Positions 47,295 through 57,192 of a stretch of DNA of 64,000 nucleotides are shown here, in pieces. The stretch is from positions 1-64,000 of the forward strand of contig NZ_WPZQ01000005.1 of the NCBI RefSeq assembly GCF_013030265.1. The letters are read 5' to 3'. Every line of letters starts with the position of its first letter. The stretch's first letter is position 1. This stretch comes from Ruegeria arenilitoris. GTDB lineage: Bacteria; Pseudomonadota; Alphaproteobacteria; Rhodobacterales; Rhodobacteraceae. The position numbers were made by a program, and so were the translations under genes. The notes under the pieces were generated by a model that saw nothing but the letters and a program-made list of their open reading frames with translations, searched no databases and was not told the DNA's origin.

Positions 47295-48809
47295 TTACGC
47301 TTCCACGAACATGTCTTTGTATTGATCACGCAGGATGTTCTTTTGAACCTTGCCCATGGTGTTACGTGGCAATTCATCCATCAGGATCAACTGGCGGGGG
47401 TGCTTGAATCGAGCGAGGCTGTTGCATACTGCAGCCTGCATTTCTTCAAGGTTGGGGGCCTCACCCGGTTCAGCCACAACCACACCAAGAACCGTTTCAC
47501 CGAAGTCCGGGTGGGGCACACCGACTACCGCACTTTCCAGCACTCCTGGCTGGTCATCCAGCACAAGCTCAATTTCCTTGGGATAGATGTTGTAGCCGCC
47601 AGAGATGATCAGGTCCTTGTTGCGGCCAACGATATGAACATAGCCATCCTCGTCGATCCGGCCCAGATCACCTGTGATGAAGAACCCGTTTTCACGCAGT
47701 TCAGCGGCGGTTTTTTCGGGCATTTGCCAATAGCCCTTGAATACGTTTGGCCCACGCACCTCGATCTCGCCGATCTCACCCTGTGGAAGGCCATTGCCAT
47801 CAGAGTCGCAGATTTTCAGTTCGACCCCCGGCAGCGGGAAACCCACCGTACCTGCACGGCGCTCACCTTCGTAAGGGTTCGAGGTATTCATGTTGGTCTC
47901 GGTCATACCATAGCGTTCGAGGATGCGATGGCCGGTACGATCCTCAAACTGCACGTGTGTTTCCGCCAGCAGCGGCGCGGAACCGGAAACAAACAGACGC
48001 ATATCCGCAGCCAGTTCCCTGGTGAACCGGTCATCATCCAACAAGCGGGTGTAGAAGGTCGGCACACCCATCATTGTAGTGGCTTGCGGCATCCGCCCGA
48101 TGATCTCATCAAGATCAAATTTGGGCATGAATACGATGCTGCTGCCAGCCGCCAGTGTGACATTGGTCGCCACAAACAGCCCGTGAGTATGAAAGATCGG
48201 AAGCGCGTGCAGCAACACGTCATCGGAAGTGAAACGCCATTCTGTGACCAACGTTTGTGCATTCGACAACAGATTGTTCTGGGTCAGCATCGCGCCTTTC
48301 GACCGGCCCGTCGTGCCCGAAGTATAGAGAAATGCCGCCAAGTCTTCACCGTCACGATCAACGGTTTCAAAGCTGGCTGGCATTGCTGCGGCCTGATCCA
48401 TCAGTGAACCCGAGCCATCGGCGTTCAGCGTTTCGACCTTTGCGCCCAGTTGCGCGCCGACTGGGGCTAGCTTCGTTTCGTTTCTGCTGTCGCAAACGAT
48501 CAAAGAAGCACCGCTGTTTTCGATGAAATAGGTCAGCTCATCCACCGTGTAGGCAGTGTTGAGCGGCAGGAACACCAGACCGGCTTGCGCACAGGCCGCA
48601 TAGAGCGCCAGCGCTTCGGGCGATTTCTCGATCTGCGCCGCGACCCGGTCGCCGGGCTTCAGACCTAATTGGGTTGCCACGTGCGCTATCTGAGCAGCTG
48701 TACTCAGAAAGTCCTGATGCGTGATAGTTGACCCGTCAAGCAGGTGCAAAAAAGGTGTGTCTCTACCAGCATGAATGCCAAACAAACCGTCATAGAGAGG
48801 ATTGGCCAT
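47295..48809 (-). CDS. matB: Malonyl-CoA synthetase
   Basis: 504-residue acyl-adenylating enzyme that joins malonate and CoA using ATP. The AMP-binding P-loop YTSGTTGRSKG (162-172), GYNIYPKEIE hinge and the C-terminal catalytic lysine in NTMGKVQK are all present. It lies 5 bp after the malonyl-CoA decarboxylase gene, at the end of a matPQMAB operon. Confidence 0.92.
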   Translation of the reverse strand: MANPLYDGLFGIHAGRDTPFLHLLDGSTITHQDFLSTAAQIAHVATQLGLKPGDRVAAQIEKSPEALALYAACAQAGLVFLPLNTAYTVDELTYFIENSGASLIVCDSRNETKLAPVGAQLGAKVETLNADGSGSLMDQAAAMPASFETVDRDGEDLAAFLYTSGTTGRSKGAMLTQNNLLSNAQTLVTEWRFTSDDVLLHALPIFHTHGLFVATNVTLAAGSSIVFMPKFDLDEIIGRMPQATTMMGVPTFYTRLLDDDRFTRELAADMRLFVSGSAPLLAETHVQFEDRTGHRILERYGMTETNMNTSNPYEGERRAGTVGFPLPGVELKICDSDGNGLPQGEIGEIEVRGPNVFKGYWQMPEKTAAELRENGFFITGDLGRIDEDGYVHIVGRNKDLIISGGYNIYPKEIELVLDDQPGVLESAVVGVPHPDFGETVLGVVVAEPGEAPNLEEMQAAVCNSLARFKHPRQLILMDELPRNTMGKVQKNILRDQYKDMFVEA

Positions 48810-48814
48810 AAGGT

Positions 48815-50071
48815 TTACCTTTCTTGTGTCGTAGAAAGAGAGATTGATGCCGCAAGCGACTTGACCTCGGTCGAAGCGATGATCGAGCGTGTGTTGGCAA
48901 AATCTTCGTGGTTCTGGGCTACGCGGGCCAGGTCATAGAGGTAGTTGACCATAGTGCCGCCAGACTGGGCGCGCCCCTTGTCAGAAGTATCGGCATCGGC
49001 ATGAACAGCATGGACCAGCGCGCCATTACCCAAATGGAACCGAGCCACTGGGTCGAAAGGCAGATCTCCCCGGCCTTTGGCGTTCAACAGGTAGTGTGCG
49101 GCCAGCACCTTCATCTGATCGGGTTGTTCGATGTCCCAATCGAGACCTTCCTGAGACAGCCACCGGGTCAATCCCGGGATCGGTGACAGGGTGACAAAAG
49201 TCTTCAGCCCTGACAGCTCTGCAGCCAGATCCGACGCCACCTGCTTGATGAGAGAGTTGCCGAACGAGATGCTGGCCAGACCCGCCTGACAATTCGAGAT
49301 CGAGTAGAACACGGCTGTGTCAGCCTGCTCTGCGGGCATCGGATCGCGATCTTCGGCAAGAAGCGCCTGAACCGATCCGGGAATGCCGCTGTTCAGAGCG
49401 ACTTCGACAAAAATTAGCGGCTCATCAGGCATCGAGGGGTGGAAGAAGGCGAAACAGCGCCTGTCGGTGGGTTCCAGCCTACGGCGCAGGTCATCCCAGC
49501 TGTCGATGGCGTGCACCGCCTCATAAGCGATGATTTTTTCCAAGATATGTGCCGGGCTTTCCCAATTGATCGGACGCAGGACCAGAAAGCCCCGGTTGAA
49601 CCAGCTGGCAAACAGGTGCCGAAAATCCAAATCCAGCGCCTGCAATTCGGGTTCCTTGCCGCCCAGCCGCAGCAGATCGGCACGCATCTGCACCAACGCT
49701 CCGGTCGCACCGGGCACCCGGTTCAGTCGACGGATCAGCTCTTGCCGGGCCGGTTCCACCGCAGCTGCAAAGCTGCGATAGGTTGCTTTCGATGGGTCGC
49801 GCTCGTATTCGTCCAGTGACGAACGCACCGCCTCGGGATCGATATTCATCGCTGTGGCGAGATACCGGAAGAACTCCAGTTTTTCGTCATCCCCCAGCGT
49901 GTCGAACCGGTTGAGTATCTCTTCGGCCAACGCCAACCCAGATGTTTCCCCCGCCGACCCAACCAGCGCGGCGGCCAGTTCGGACAGCGGGCGGCCGTCA
50001 AGTGCTGCCGCGCCCGAGCGACGATACCGCCGCTCAAATACGGTTGAAAGAAGATCGGCCAGCAGAGTCAT
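48815..50071 (-). CDS. matA: Malonyl-CoA decarboxylase
   Basis: 418 residues. Helical N-terminal domain, then the GNAT-like catalytic domain with FFHPSMPDEPLIFVEVAL, FYSISNCQAGLASISFGN and TLSPIPGLTRWL, all family signatures. It converts malonyl-CoA to acetyl-CoA and CO2. Its start overlaps the TRAP permease stop by 4 bp. Confidence 0.92.
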   Translation of the reverse strand: MTLLADLLSTVFERRYRRSGAAALDGRPLSELAAALVGSAGETSGLALAEEILNRFDTLGDDEKLEFFRYLATAMNIDPEAVRSSLDEYERDPSKATYRSFAAAVEPARQELIRRLNRVPGATGALVQMRADLLRLGGKEPELQALDLDFRHLFASWFNRGFLVLRPINWESPAHILEKIIAYEAVHAIDSWDDLRRRLEPTDRRCFAFFHPSMPDEPLIFVEVALNSGIPGSVQALLAEDRDPMPAEQADTAVFYSISNCQAGLASISFGNSLIKQVASDLAAELSGLKTFVTLSPIPGLTRWLSQEGLDWDIEQPDQMKVLAAHYLLNAKGRGDLPFDPVARFHLGNGALVHAVHADADTSDKGRAQSGGTMVNYLYDLARVAQNHEDFANTRSIIASTEVKSLAASISLSTTQER

Positions 50072-51384
50072 ACCGCTGCCCCCATCACCAGATCAGGCAG
50101 CCACGTGGCGAGGCTCGGGAACAAGCACAGCAGGACTATCGCGACCACCATACAGGCCACGAAAGGCAGTGATCCAGTCAGGATGGTTTTCAGTGAGATA
50201 TCCGGCGCAATGCCGTTGATCACATAAAGGTTCAGGCCGACGGGGGGTGAGATCAGGCCGATCTCCATGTTGATCGTCAGCACGACCGCGAACCAGATCG
50301 GGTCAAATCCAGCGGTGGTGATGATCGGCAGCAGGATCGGGGCCGCCATCAGGATCACGGCCACAGGTGGCAGGAAGAACCCGGCGATCAGCAGGAACAC
50401 GTTGACCGCACCCATCAGAACCCAGCGGTTCACGTCCAGTGTGCCGATCCACTCCGCAATCGCCTGCGTGATGAACAGCGAGCTGAGCATATAAGAAAAA
50501 ACCCCAGCGGCGGCGATGATGAACAGGATCATCACGCTTTCCTTGGTGCTATCGCGCAGCACGACCCAGATATCCTTGGGATTCCAAAGCTTGTAGATGA
50601 TCATCGCAATCATCAGGCAAAGCAGCGCGCCAACGGCGGCAGTCTCCGACGGCGTGGCGATACCGCCATACATGGCATAGAGCACACCAAGAATAATGCC
50701 GAGGAAAGGCAGGACGCGCGGCAGGATCTCGAAGCGTTCACTCCAGGTGTAGCTACCGGAACCCAGGCGGGTCGCATCGCCGGATTTCCAGGTCGAATAC
50801 AGCGACCAGGCCATGAACAGACCCACCAGCATCAGCCCGGGGATTACGCCCGCCAGAAACAGGCGGCCAATCGAGGTCTCGGTGGCGATACCATAGACGA
50901 TCATCGTGACCGACGGCGGGATCAGGATGCCCAGTGTGCCACCTGCGGCGATTGAACCGGCGGCCACACCGTCAGGATAGCCACGCTTGCGCATTTCGGG
51001 GATGCCCATCTTACCGATGGCAGCACAGGTGGCGGGCGATGAACCGGACATGGCGGCGAACAAAGCGCATGCACCAAGGTTCGACACGACCAGCCCGCCG
51101 GGGACACGGGTCAGCCAGCGTTCGAGGGCTTCGTACAAGTCGGCCCCTGCCCTTGTTGAGGCGATGGACGCCCCCATGATGATGAACATCGGGATCGAGA
51201 GCAGTGCGAAGTTGTCCAGCTTGCCGAATAGGATCTCGGGCATCAGTTCCAGCGACCGGGGGCCGTCAAAGATGATCAGGAACCCGGCGGAAACGATCAG
51301 CAGACCGATGGCCACGGAGACGCCCGAGAATAGAACTAGGATGGTTGCGATGGCGACAATAGCGCCGAGCAGAAGGGGATCCAT
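50068..51384 (-). CDS. matM: TRAP transporter large permease (DctM type), malonate
   Basis: 438-residue inner-membrane protein with about 12 transmembrane segments and the DctM motif SGSSPATCAAIGKMGIPEM. It moves the substrate with sodium or proton symport. Malonate is inferred from coupling to matA and matB. Confidence 0.88.
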   Translation of the reverse strand: MDPLLLGAIVAIATILVLFSGVSVAIGLLIVSAGFLIIFDGPRSLELMPEILFGKLDNFALLSIPMFIIMGASIASTRAGADLYEALERWLTRVPGGLVVSNLGACALFAAMSGSSPATCAAIGKMGIPEMRKRGYPDGVAAGSIAAGGTLGILIPPSVTMIVYGIATETSIGRLFLAGVIPGLMLVGLFMAWSLYSTWKSGDATRLGSGSYTWSERFEILPRVLPFLGIILGVLYAMYGGIATPSETAAVGALLCLMIAMIIYKLWNPKDIWVVLRDSTKESVMILFIIAAAGVFSYMLSSLFITQAIAEWIGTLDVNRWVLMGAVNVFLLIAGFFLPPVAVILMAAPILLPIITTAGFDPIWFAVVLTINMEIGLISPPVGLNLYVINGIAPDISLKTILTGSLPFVACMVVAIVLLCLFPSLATWLPDLVMGAAV

Positions 51385-51389
51385 CGGCT

Positions 51390-51932
51390 TTACTCCAGAC
51401 CAAAAGGTTTATCGATGCCAAGCAGAACGGCGACGAGGTCGGCGATCAGCTGTAACAGCAGCAGCCCGAAGCCGACCGGGATGGACAAATAGGGAATCCA
51501 CAGGCGAACACCCCAGACGGTGTCGGATTTCCAGCCGCGCTCCCACGCGAAGTGCCAGTATTCGTAGCCGTAGAACAGCATGACCGAGACGATGGCGATG
51601 GACAGGACCGAGGTCAGTATCGCCATGAAAAAGCGGGGGCGCGGGGCCAGCGAGATCGGGATCAGGTCGACATTCACGTGCCCGCGCAAGCGCTGCACAT
51701 AAGGCAGACCCACCAGCGTGGCAGCGATGACGAGATAAATGACGGCCTCGGTTTGCCAGATGGTCGAACCATTCAGCACAAAGCGCACAACAATCATCTG
51801 ACAGGTGATTGCGACGGCGGCGACGATCATTGCTGCTGAGCACCAGCCCGCCAAAGTTGAAAGCGCGGCGACAAAGCGGAGGAAGGGATTGTTCCCGGTG
51901 TGAGAAGCAACGGCAGAGCTATGGCCAGCCAT
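51390..51932 (-). CDS. matQ: TRAP transporter small permease (DctQ type)
   Basis: 180 residues with four transmembrane segments and the DctQ feature LRGHVNVDLIP. It pairs with the large permease, 5 bp downstream. Confidence 0.87.
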   Translation of the reverse strand: MAGHSSAVASHTGNNPFLRFVAALSTLAGWCSAAMIVAAVAITCQMIVVRFVLNGSTIWQTEAVIYLVIAATLVGLPYVQRLRGHVNVDLIPISLAPRPRFFMAILTSVLSIAIVSVMLFYGYEYWHFAWERGWKSDTVWGVRLWIPYLSIPVGFGLLLLQLIADLVAVLLGIDKPFGLE

Positions 51933-52025
51933 GTGCGCCTCCTGTGATTGAGATGCAGGGAGGTCTGAAAATCAGACAAGTAATCGGGTGCCGGGCGGGT
52001 TCTGCCCCGCCCGGCTTGAGTGGTG

Positions 52026-53012
52026 TCACTCGACCGCCAGAGCCTTGTTCAGAAGCTCCTGCCCATCAGTTACTTCTTCCACGAAAGCTTTGTAGGATGT
52101 TTCCTGAGCCAGCGCGCGCCAGGCTTCAAAATCCTCAGGGCTCATCTCGGCAATCTCAACGCCTGCTTCTGCGAAGACCTTGGCTGAGTTTGCGTCCTGT
52201 TTCTTGGCCTCTTCCAGATAGTATGCCTGTGCCTTTTCCGAGGCTGCCAGCAGCGCAGCCTGCTGATCTTCGTTCAAGCCTTCGAAAGTGGATTTGTTCA
52301 TCAGGAGCGGCTGATACATGAACCACAGCGCCACATCACCGGCGGGGGTATAGCAGCTGACCTGTTCGTAAATACGATAGCTGACAAAAGACGAGGACGA
52401 TGTATTGGCAGCCTGCAGAACGCCGGTCTGCATGGCGTTATAGATTTCCGACGACGCCATCGAGGCGATCGAGGCGTCGGCGCCGGCCAGCATCTGCTCA
52501 AAGGATTTACCTGCCGCGCGTGTTTGAAGGCCTGCGACATCTTCAGGTTTCGTAATGCATTTGTCTTTGCCGGCAAATCCACCTGCCAGATAGCCATGGA
52601 CCAGAACCATCACGTCGTCCTCGGCCATCTTCTCTTCCAACGCTTCCATAAAGGGTGAGTCGGCCAAACGCGCTGCGTGATCGTGGTTCTTCACCAGACC
52701 CGGCATCAGGGTGAGGTTGTAGGCTGGTTGCTGACCTCCGGCATAGCTCAGCGGCAGAACAGTCATGTCCAACTGCCCACGGCTAAGCGGTTTGTATTGC
52801 TCCCGTGGTTTGAACAACGATTTCGAGCCGAAAATCTTGATTTCCAGATCAACATCCGCCGCGGCAACCTCATCTGCAACGATCTGAGCGACTTGGTGAC
52901 GGATGTCCTTGTTCGACCACTGATGTGACAGTCGTAGCTCTTCCGCAGCACCCATAGTGCCAGCGGACGCGAGCGCCAAAGCAGCGACGGCTGTTTTGAA
53001 CATGGTTTTCAT
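52026..53012 (-). CDS. matP: TRAP transporter substrate-binding protein (DctP type)
   Basis: 328 residues with a signal peptide (MKTMFKTAVAALALASAG, then TMGAAEE). The mature periplasmic protein has the DctP pattern, including the carboxylate-binding arginine region GLQTRAAGKSFEQML and NTSSSSFVSYRIYEQ. First gene of the malonate operon; ribosome site GGGAGG. Confidence 0.88.
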   Translation of the reverse strand: MKTMFKTAVAALALASAGTMGAAEELRLSHQWSNKDIRHQVAQIVADEVAAADVDLEIKIFGSKSLFKPREQYKPLSRGQLDMTVLPLSYAGGQQPAYNLTLMPGLVKNHDHAARLADSPFMEALEEKMAEDDVMVLVHGYLAGGFAGKDKCITKPEDVAGLQTRAAGKSFEQMLAGADASIASMASSEIYNAMQTGVLQAANTSSSSFVSYRIYEQVSCYTPAGDVALWFMYQPLLMNKSTFEGLNEDQQAALLAASEKAQAYYLEEAKKQDANSAKVFAEAGVEIAEMSPEDFEAWRALAQETSYKAFVEEVTDGQELLNKALAVE

Positions 53013-53092
53013 TATCTCCTCCCGTTTTCAAACCCGGGCCTGCCGGGGATGAACAGAAGCATAAAGTCCTTTTGTTTTTTAAGTCAATATTT

Positions 53093-53102
53093 TTGTATAC
53101 AA
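53093..53102. promoter_or_regulatory. Palindromic GntR operator TTGTATACAA between matP and matR
   Basis: Perfect 10-bp palindrome in the 138-bp divergent region, as expected for an FCD-type GntR protein. It overlaps likely promoter sequence of both directions. Confidence 0.65.
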
Positions 53103-53150
53103 GATTTGAATTCTTGAGCTCCCAATCGATCACGAGTAAAACAGGACACT

Positions 53151-53807
53151 ATGGACCAAAGACTTGCCGATACTATCGCTCAGGATCTGGAAGAGCTGAT
53201 CTTTGACGGAACATTTGCGGACGGAGACCGGCTGGACGAAGTTAAACTGGCAGAGCAATTTGGCGTTTCAAGAACGCCACTTCGAGAAGCATTTCAGAGG
53301 CTTGCCCTATCGGGTCTGGTTGACCTCATACCGCGCAGGGGTGCTTTTGTCCGGCAACCGGGCCCGGTAGAGTTGATGGAGATGTTCGAAGTCATGGCCG
53401 AGCTCGAAGCCGTTTGCGGCCGACTAGCAGCGCTGCGCATTTCCGATGAAGCTTTGAAAGACCTCACCGACGCCAATACAAGATGTCAGATGGCGGTCGA
53501 TGCCGGAGACCCGGACACATACTACCTCGAGAACGAACGGTTTCATCGAATCATATATAACCAGTCCGGCAATTCATTTCTGGAGCAAGAGGCGTCCAAG
53601 CTACACAGACGCCTCAAACCCTTCCGGCGGCAACAGCTTCGATTTCGGGGCCGCATGACGCAATCGATGTCTGAGCATGAAGACATCGTACGCGCGCTCG
53701 ACAGTGGTCACCCTGAGGATACGGCAAATGCATTACGCGCACATGTTGCCGTACAAGGGGAAAAGTTCCACAACCTGATGGCTTCTTTGAAAAGCGCATC
53801 CGATTAG
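53151..53807 (+). CDS. matR: GntR-family regulator of malonate operon (MatR)
   Basis: 218 residues: winged HTH (DEVKLAEQFGVSRTPLREAF) and an FCD domain with metal/ligand residues in ELEAVCGRLAAL and NERFHRIIYN. Divergent from matPQMAB, the same arrangement as in rhizobial malonate operons, where MatR senses malonate. Function by position and family. Confidence 0.85.
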   Translation: MDQRLADTIAQDLEELIFDGTFADGDRLDEVKLAEQFGVSRTPLREAFQRLALSGLVDLIPRRGAFVRQPGPVELMEMFEVMAELEAVCGRLAALRISDEALKDLTDANTRCQMAVDAGDPDTYYLENERFHRIIYNQSGNSFLEQEASKLHRRLKPFRRQQLRFRGRMTQSMSEHEDIVRALDSGHPEDTANALRAHVAVQGEKFHNLMASLKSASD

Positions 53808-54151
53808 CACCGAATGCGACAAACGGTTTACACGAGTGCTTGCAGGGAAGCTTCTGAACCCCGCTCATCATCCCGCTTGTATCGATCATGTGCGCAAGCC
53901 GAGCCGGGCAATCCTAATCGCCTTTTCAACTGAGACTACTAGCGGGTCTTCCTATTGATGCCCTGATCAATTTATCAGCGGCATCAATAGGCGTTCCGGA
54001 CTTCTTGGTTCATCTCCACAACAAACTGGCATCGACGAACCCGGTACCCTCCGTCTCTCGAAACGCTGCACATCTGGAGCCGCCAACACCCGCTTCAAAG
54101 CAGCGGGCATTCGCGACGAGTGACCGTTGCCGGACGACGGCTCAAAGAAAC
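53808..54151. other. Convergent intergenic region with a long hairpin
   Basis: About 340 bp between the ends of matR and the pyruvyl transferase gene. It contains the hairpin at 53951-53991; no gene was recognised. Confidence 0.4.
53951..53991. repeat. Long hairpin between convergent genes
   Basis: Outer arms CCTATTGATGCC (53951-53962) and GGCATCAATAGG (53980-53991) pair perfectly. Inside, CTGAT and ATCAG add a second stem with one bulged base and a CAATTT loop. There is no U-run on either strand, so it is a strong structure rather than an obvious terminator; a bidirectional stop or transposon-end relic is possible. Confidence 0.6.
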
Positions 54152-55369
54152 TCAACCCTTCAAAGCATCCATGGCATCTTGCACAACCGAAGTGGCTTGC
54201 AGCTTTTCTAGCTGGCCAGCTATGCGGCGTGATTCCTGTTCATGTTTCTCACCCATGTTGTCGATTTTTTCGATAATCTGATCAACACCCGGGTTTCTGA
54301 TGTCAAATACGTAATCTTGCTGCAAGAAGTGCTCCGCAAGGTCAGTGTATTTGCTGGCCCATCCGAGAATAATTGCAGGAACGCCACTCCGATAAGCGAA
54401 GACCACAGAGTGATAGCGCGACGCGATCACGTATTTGAACCTTCCGATGATGTCGATCAGCTCCGGGCTCGCGTATTCTTTGGTAATCAAGCTTACCTTG
54501 TCTCTGTTCCTGGTTTTGTTCAGAACCTTTTCGACAAGGTGAATATCGGCGGTGGACGTGTTCAGGATGTACACATTTTCGCCATTATCGACCAACCTAT
54601 CCAGTATCTTTGCATAGAGATCAAACACCGAACTGGAATCACCAATCCTGAATACGTTTTCATTGATAATGAAGCCGACAGAATTGGGGGCTGGATAGTC
54701 TATCTCGTCATTCTCGTGCGAAGCATAGATATCGCTGGCTGTTGGAAAAACCTTCTCCCGGATAACCATATCCGTTGACAGCTCGACATTGTCCAGGTCC
54801 AGAGATTTTAAGCATTCATACCCTTCTTTTTCGCGGGCATAGATTTTGGTGGCGTAAGTTAACTCCTTTTTCACTCTCTTAAGGAATTCCTCATTATTAC
54901 CGTCGGGCCAGTCAAACGGACCAAAGCTCTGGGGCATCAGGACGACTGGTTTATTGTAACGTTTTGCGATTTTTATCGTTTGCATTAACAACTCGCCGCC
55001 GCCCTTGGGCCAGCCAGAGCCAAGCGTATAGCCGCTTGCATCGAGAATGGCGTCCGCGTCTTTCAAAGCTTTTACCATTTCCGGAACCTTGCCGTTCCAT
55101 TTGTCAGTTTTTCTCCAGAAACCGGCAAAACGCGTTAGCAGCGGCTCCAACAGTGGCACCTTGTACAAATGATATTTGAATATCAAACGCGTGTAGTAGT
55201 CGTAGGGTAACAACTTGAACGAATACTGCTCGGGCGAGTCATATTTATTAGCAAAACCAATAACCTCGCAGTCCTTGTAAATAGACTTCAAGCCATAGCA
55301 CAAAGATAGAAACATGGCTTGTGAGCCTTTGTTTCTCATCTGAATTCCGGTGATAATAAACTTCTTCAT
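54152..55369 (-). CDS. Polysaccharide pyruvyl transferase family protein
   Basis: 405 residues. N-terminal GIQMRNKGSQAMFLSLCYGL and C-terminal FKYVIASRYHSVVFAYRSGV followed by ILGWASKYTDL are hallmarks of the WcaK/CsaB family, which adds pyruvate ketals to surface polysaccharides. Its codons are noticeably more A/T-rich than those of its neighbours, and it stands alone apart from a sulfotransferase, so it was probably acquired horizontally as a surface-polysaccharide gene. Confidence 0.82.
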   Translation of the reverse strand: MKKFIITGIQMRNKGSQAMFLSLCYGLKSIYKDCEVIGFANKYDSPEQYSFKLLPYDYYTRLIFKYHLYKVPLLEPLLTRFAGFWRKTDKWNGKVPEMVKALKDADAILDASGYTLGSGWPKGGGELLMQTIKIAKRYNKPVVLMPQSFGPFDWPDGNNEEFLKRVKKELTYATKIYAREKEGYECLKSLDLDNVELSTDMVIREKVFPTASDIYASHENDEIDYPAPNSVGFIINENVFRIGDSSSVFDLYAKILDRLVDNGENVYILNTSTADIHLVEKVLNKTRNRDKVSLITKEYASPELIDIIGRFKYVIASRYHSVVFAYRSGVPAIILGWASKYTDLAEHFLQQDYVFDIRNPGVDQIIEKIDNMGEKHEQESRRIAGQLEKLQATSVVQDAMDALKG

Positions 55370-55521
55370 ATCAATAAGTGAAAGACGTTAGGCTTTCACT
55401 TTTCCTCCTTGTCTTTCAGAACTGTCGCAGGTGTCGCTTCCTGTAAGGTATCCAGTTACTACATGTGCCCCGCATAGATCGTGGACCCGGGCCTGAAGAC
55501 CTGAATAAAGCGAGTGTCTCA

Positions 55522-56361
55522 TCAGCTGGCCCGATCCAACGGCCCATACCAGTGGCTGAGCGACTGGCCGCTCATCTTTTCCAGGGCCTCGATCGAGGGG
55601 TGGTAGTAATCATAAAGACGATTTCGCAACTCGTCTGTCAGCTTCGGATACCGGGTCTGCTGGGTAACCAATCCCCGGACAGTCTCGAACCCGGACGTCC
55701 CCCGTAAGGGGCGAACTATGGGTTTTACCCACGCAAGATGCTTGCGCAATCGGGGAGAGACCATCAGTGATGTCTTGTCCTTTACCTTCTCTCGCCCGAT
55801 TGACGAAAACGGACGTGGCGGCAGACCAAGGTGGGATCGGACCTGAGCCATCTGAGCCTCCGGGTCGAGCGATACGCCTTCGAAAAACAAGATAAGAAGC
55901 TTGTCTCGGCCATAGAGGTCGACAAAGGTCTGCAGGTGCGACGCGAATTTTCCCGAGATCAGGTACTTGAGGTTCTCACCTAACGTGGGATCGAGGTAGG
56001 ATTCTATATCCTTCCCAACCTCACCGCGCCTGAACCGCATGCAGTAGCTGGAATAGGCTCGTTCAACCGGATTGCGCAGTTGCGCGATCAATTTCACCTG
56101 CGGCAGGTCTCGGTGAAGACGGGCCGCTGCTTCGGGTTCATAAAGGTAGGAGTTGGATTTCTCGCCAACGACCCTATCGAGCAGTTGTTCGTCGAACTGC
56201 GAAAAATACCAGTCCTGTCCCTTACTGTACTCTCTGGAAAAATAGTGAAGCTCCGGGTCGGGCATGTAGACGGCCGGATCCGTCTGCAACTGTTTCTGAA
56301 GCCATGTGGTTGCCGACTTCGCGGCGCCAATAATCACAAAATCGATATCGTTAAAATGCAT
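55522..56361 (-). CDS. Sulfotransferase
   Basis: 279 residues from ATG 56361. The PAPS 5'-phosphosulfate loop GAAKSATTW (12-20) and the 3'-phosphate region QLRNPVERAYSSYCM, with a following basic stretch, are clear. The frame continues upstream to a TTG at 56559 without a ribosome site, so the ATG is preferred although its own site is weak. With the adjacent pyruvyl transferase it may decorate a surface glycan. Confidence 0.8.
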   Translation of the reverse strand: MHFNDIDFVIIGAAKSATTWLQKQLQTDPAVYMPDPELHYFSREYSKGQDWYFSQFDEQLLDRVVGEKSNSYLYEPEAAARLHRDLPQVKLIAQLRNPVERAYSSYCMRFRRGEVGKDIESYLDPTLGENLKYLISGKFASHLQTFVDLYGRDKLLILFFEGVSLDPEAQMAQVRSHLGLPPRPFSSIGREKVKDKTSLMVSPRLRKHLAWVKPIVRPLRGTSGFETVRGLVTQQTRYPKLTDELRNRLYDYYHPSIEALEKMSGQSLSHWYGPLDRAS

Positions 56362-56740
56362 TAGCTGTTGGCGTCTCTGATTGATGCGCTGGAAAACGGA
56401 GCGGTTAATGCCGATTGTATCACGCAAATGAAATTTAGGTTTGTTGGTGGCCAAAGCCTCCGTTTCGTTCAAACGTACTACTCTAAAATCGTAACAGCTG
56501 TGCTGAGCTGTCAAGGATCGCCAAAAAACCGGTAGAGATTTGGGTCGGTCTGATGACAATAGCTTAATTTAGTCGCTTCTGTTCACAATGTGAATACACC
56601 CAAATCCAAGCCTTCTGCGACGCAGCATTTCAACGCAAAGCCTGACGTGGCGAGATTAAGAACGGGGCATTTGTCTGGTGTGCAGCGTGCGGGCTTCCGT
56701 TGCGGTAGCTATCCATGCCATCTGCCGTTTTGCTTGACCC

Positions 56741-56783
56741 AAAAACTGAGAGGGCGGCGGCGATTTCACCCTAGCCGCCGCCC
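56741..56783 (-). terminator. Rho-independent terminator after the SDR/DUF4345 pair
   Basis: GGGCGGCGG (56752-56760) pairs with CCGCCGCCC (56775-56783). Read on the minus strand, a run of five Us follows six bases after the stem. It lies just past the end of the membrane-protein gene at 56801. Confidence 0.65.
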
Positions 56784-56800
56784 GAATGATCTCCGACCGT

Positions 56801-57175
56801 CTAAACGGACAGTTGGCTATGGGCCGTGATCAACACCGCCATGATCACCAGCTCTGCAAGCAGCGGCGGCAGAACAGCCTTGTCGAACCCGTCAGCGAGA
56901 ATGCCCACAATACGCCCTATGGCTACGACACCCATCAGGATTGCGACCGCCAAATAGCCCTGTGTCTGGCCGGTCGTCAGGCCAATCACCAGTAAGGCAA
57001 CTGACGCCAGAAATAGCCCCCCAACTACCGAGCGAATTGTGCTGAGCCCTGCTGTTCCCACCGGTTCGATGGCAAAGTTCGCGACCATTCGACGGGGTGC
57101 AAACATCGAGGTGAGGCCAAGGCCAGCCAACATGAGAGTTGCAAGAACGACGAGTATGTTAAGTGTAGTTTCCAT
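56801..57175 (-). CDS. DUF4345-like small membrane protein
   Basis: 124 residues with four transmembrane segments and an RSVVGGLFLASVAL motif near residue 48, consistent with DUF4345. It lies 17 bp after the SDR gene and ahead of a terminator, so it is the second gene of that operon. Function unknown. Confidence 0.65.
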   Translation of the reverse strand: METTLNILVVLATLMLAGLGLTSMFAPRRMVANFAIEPVGTAGLSTIRSVVGGLFLASVALLVIGLTTGQTQGYLAVAILMGVVAIGRIVGILADGFDKAVLPPLLAELVIMAVLITAHSQLSV

Positions 57176-57192
57176 TTCATATCTCCTTTGGA

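Noticed and set aside
47322..48407. 361-codon plus-strand frame
   Set aside because: It is antisense to matB, whose motifs are complete; a GC-rich gene often leaves such long shadows.
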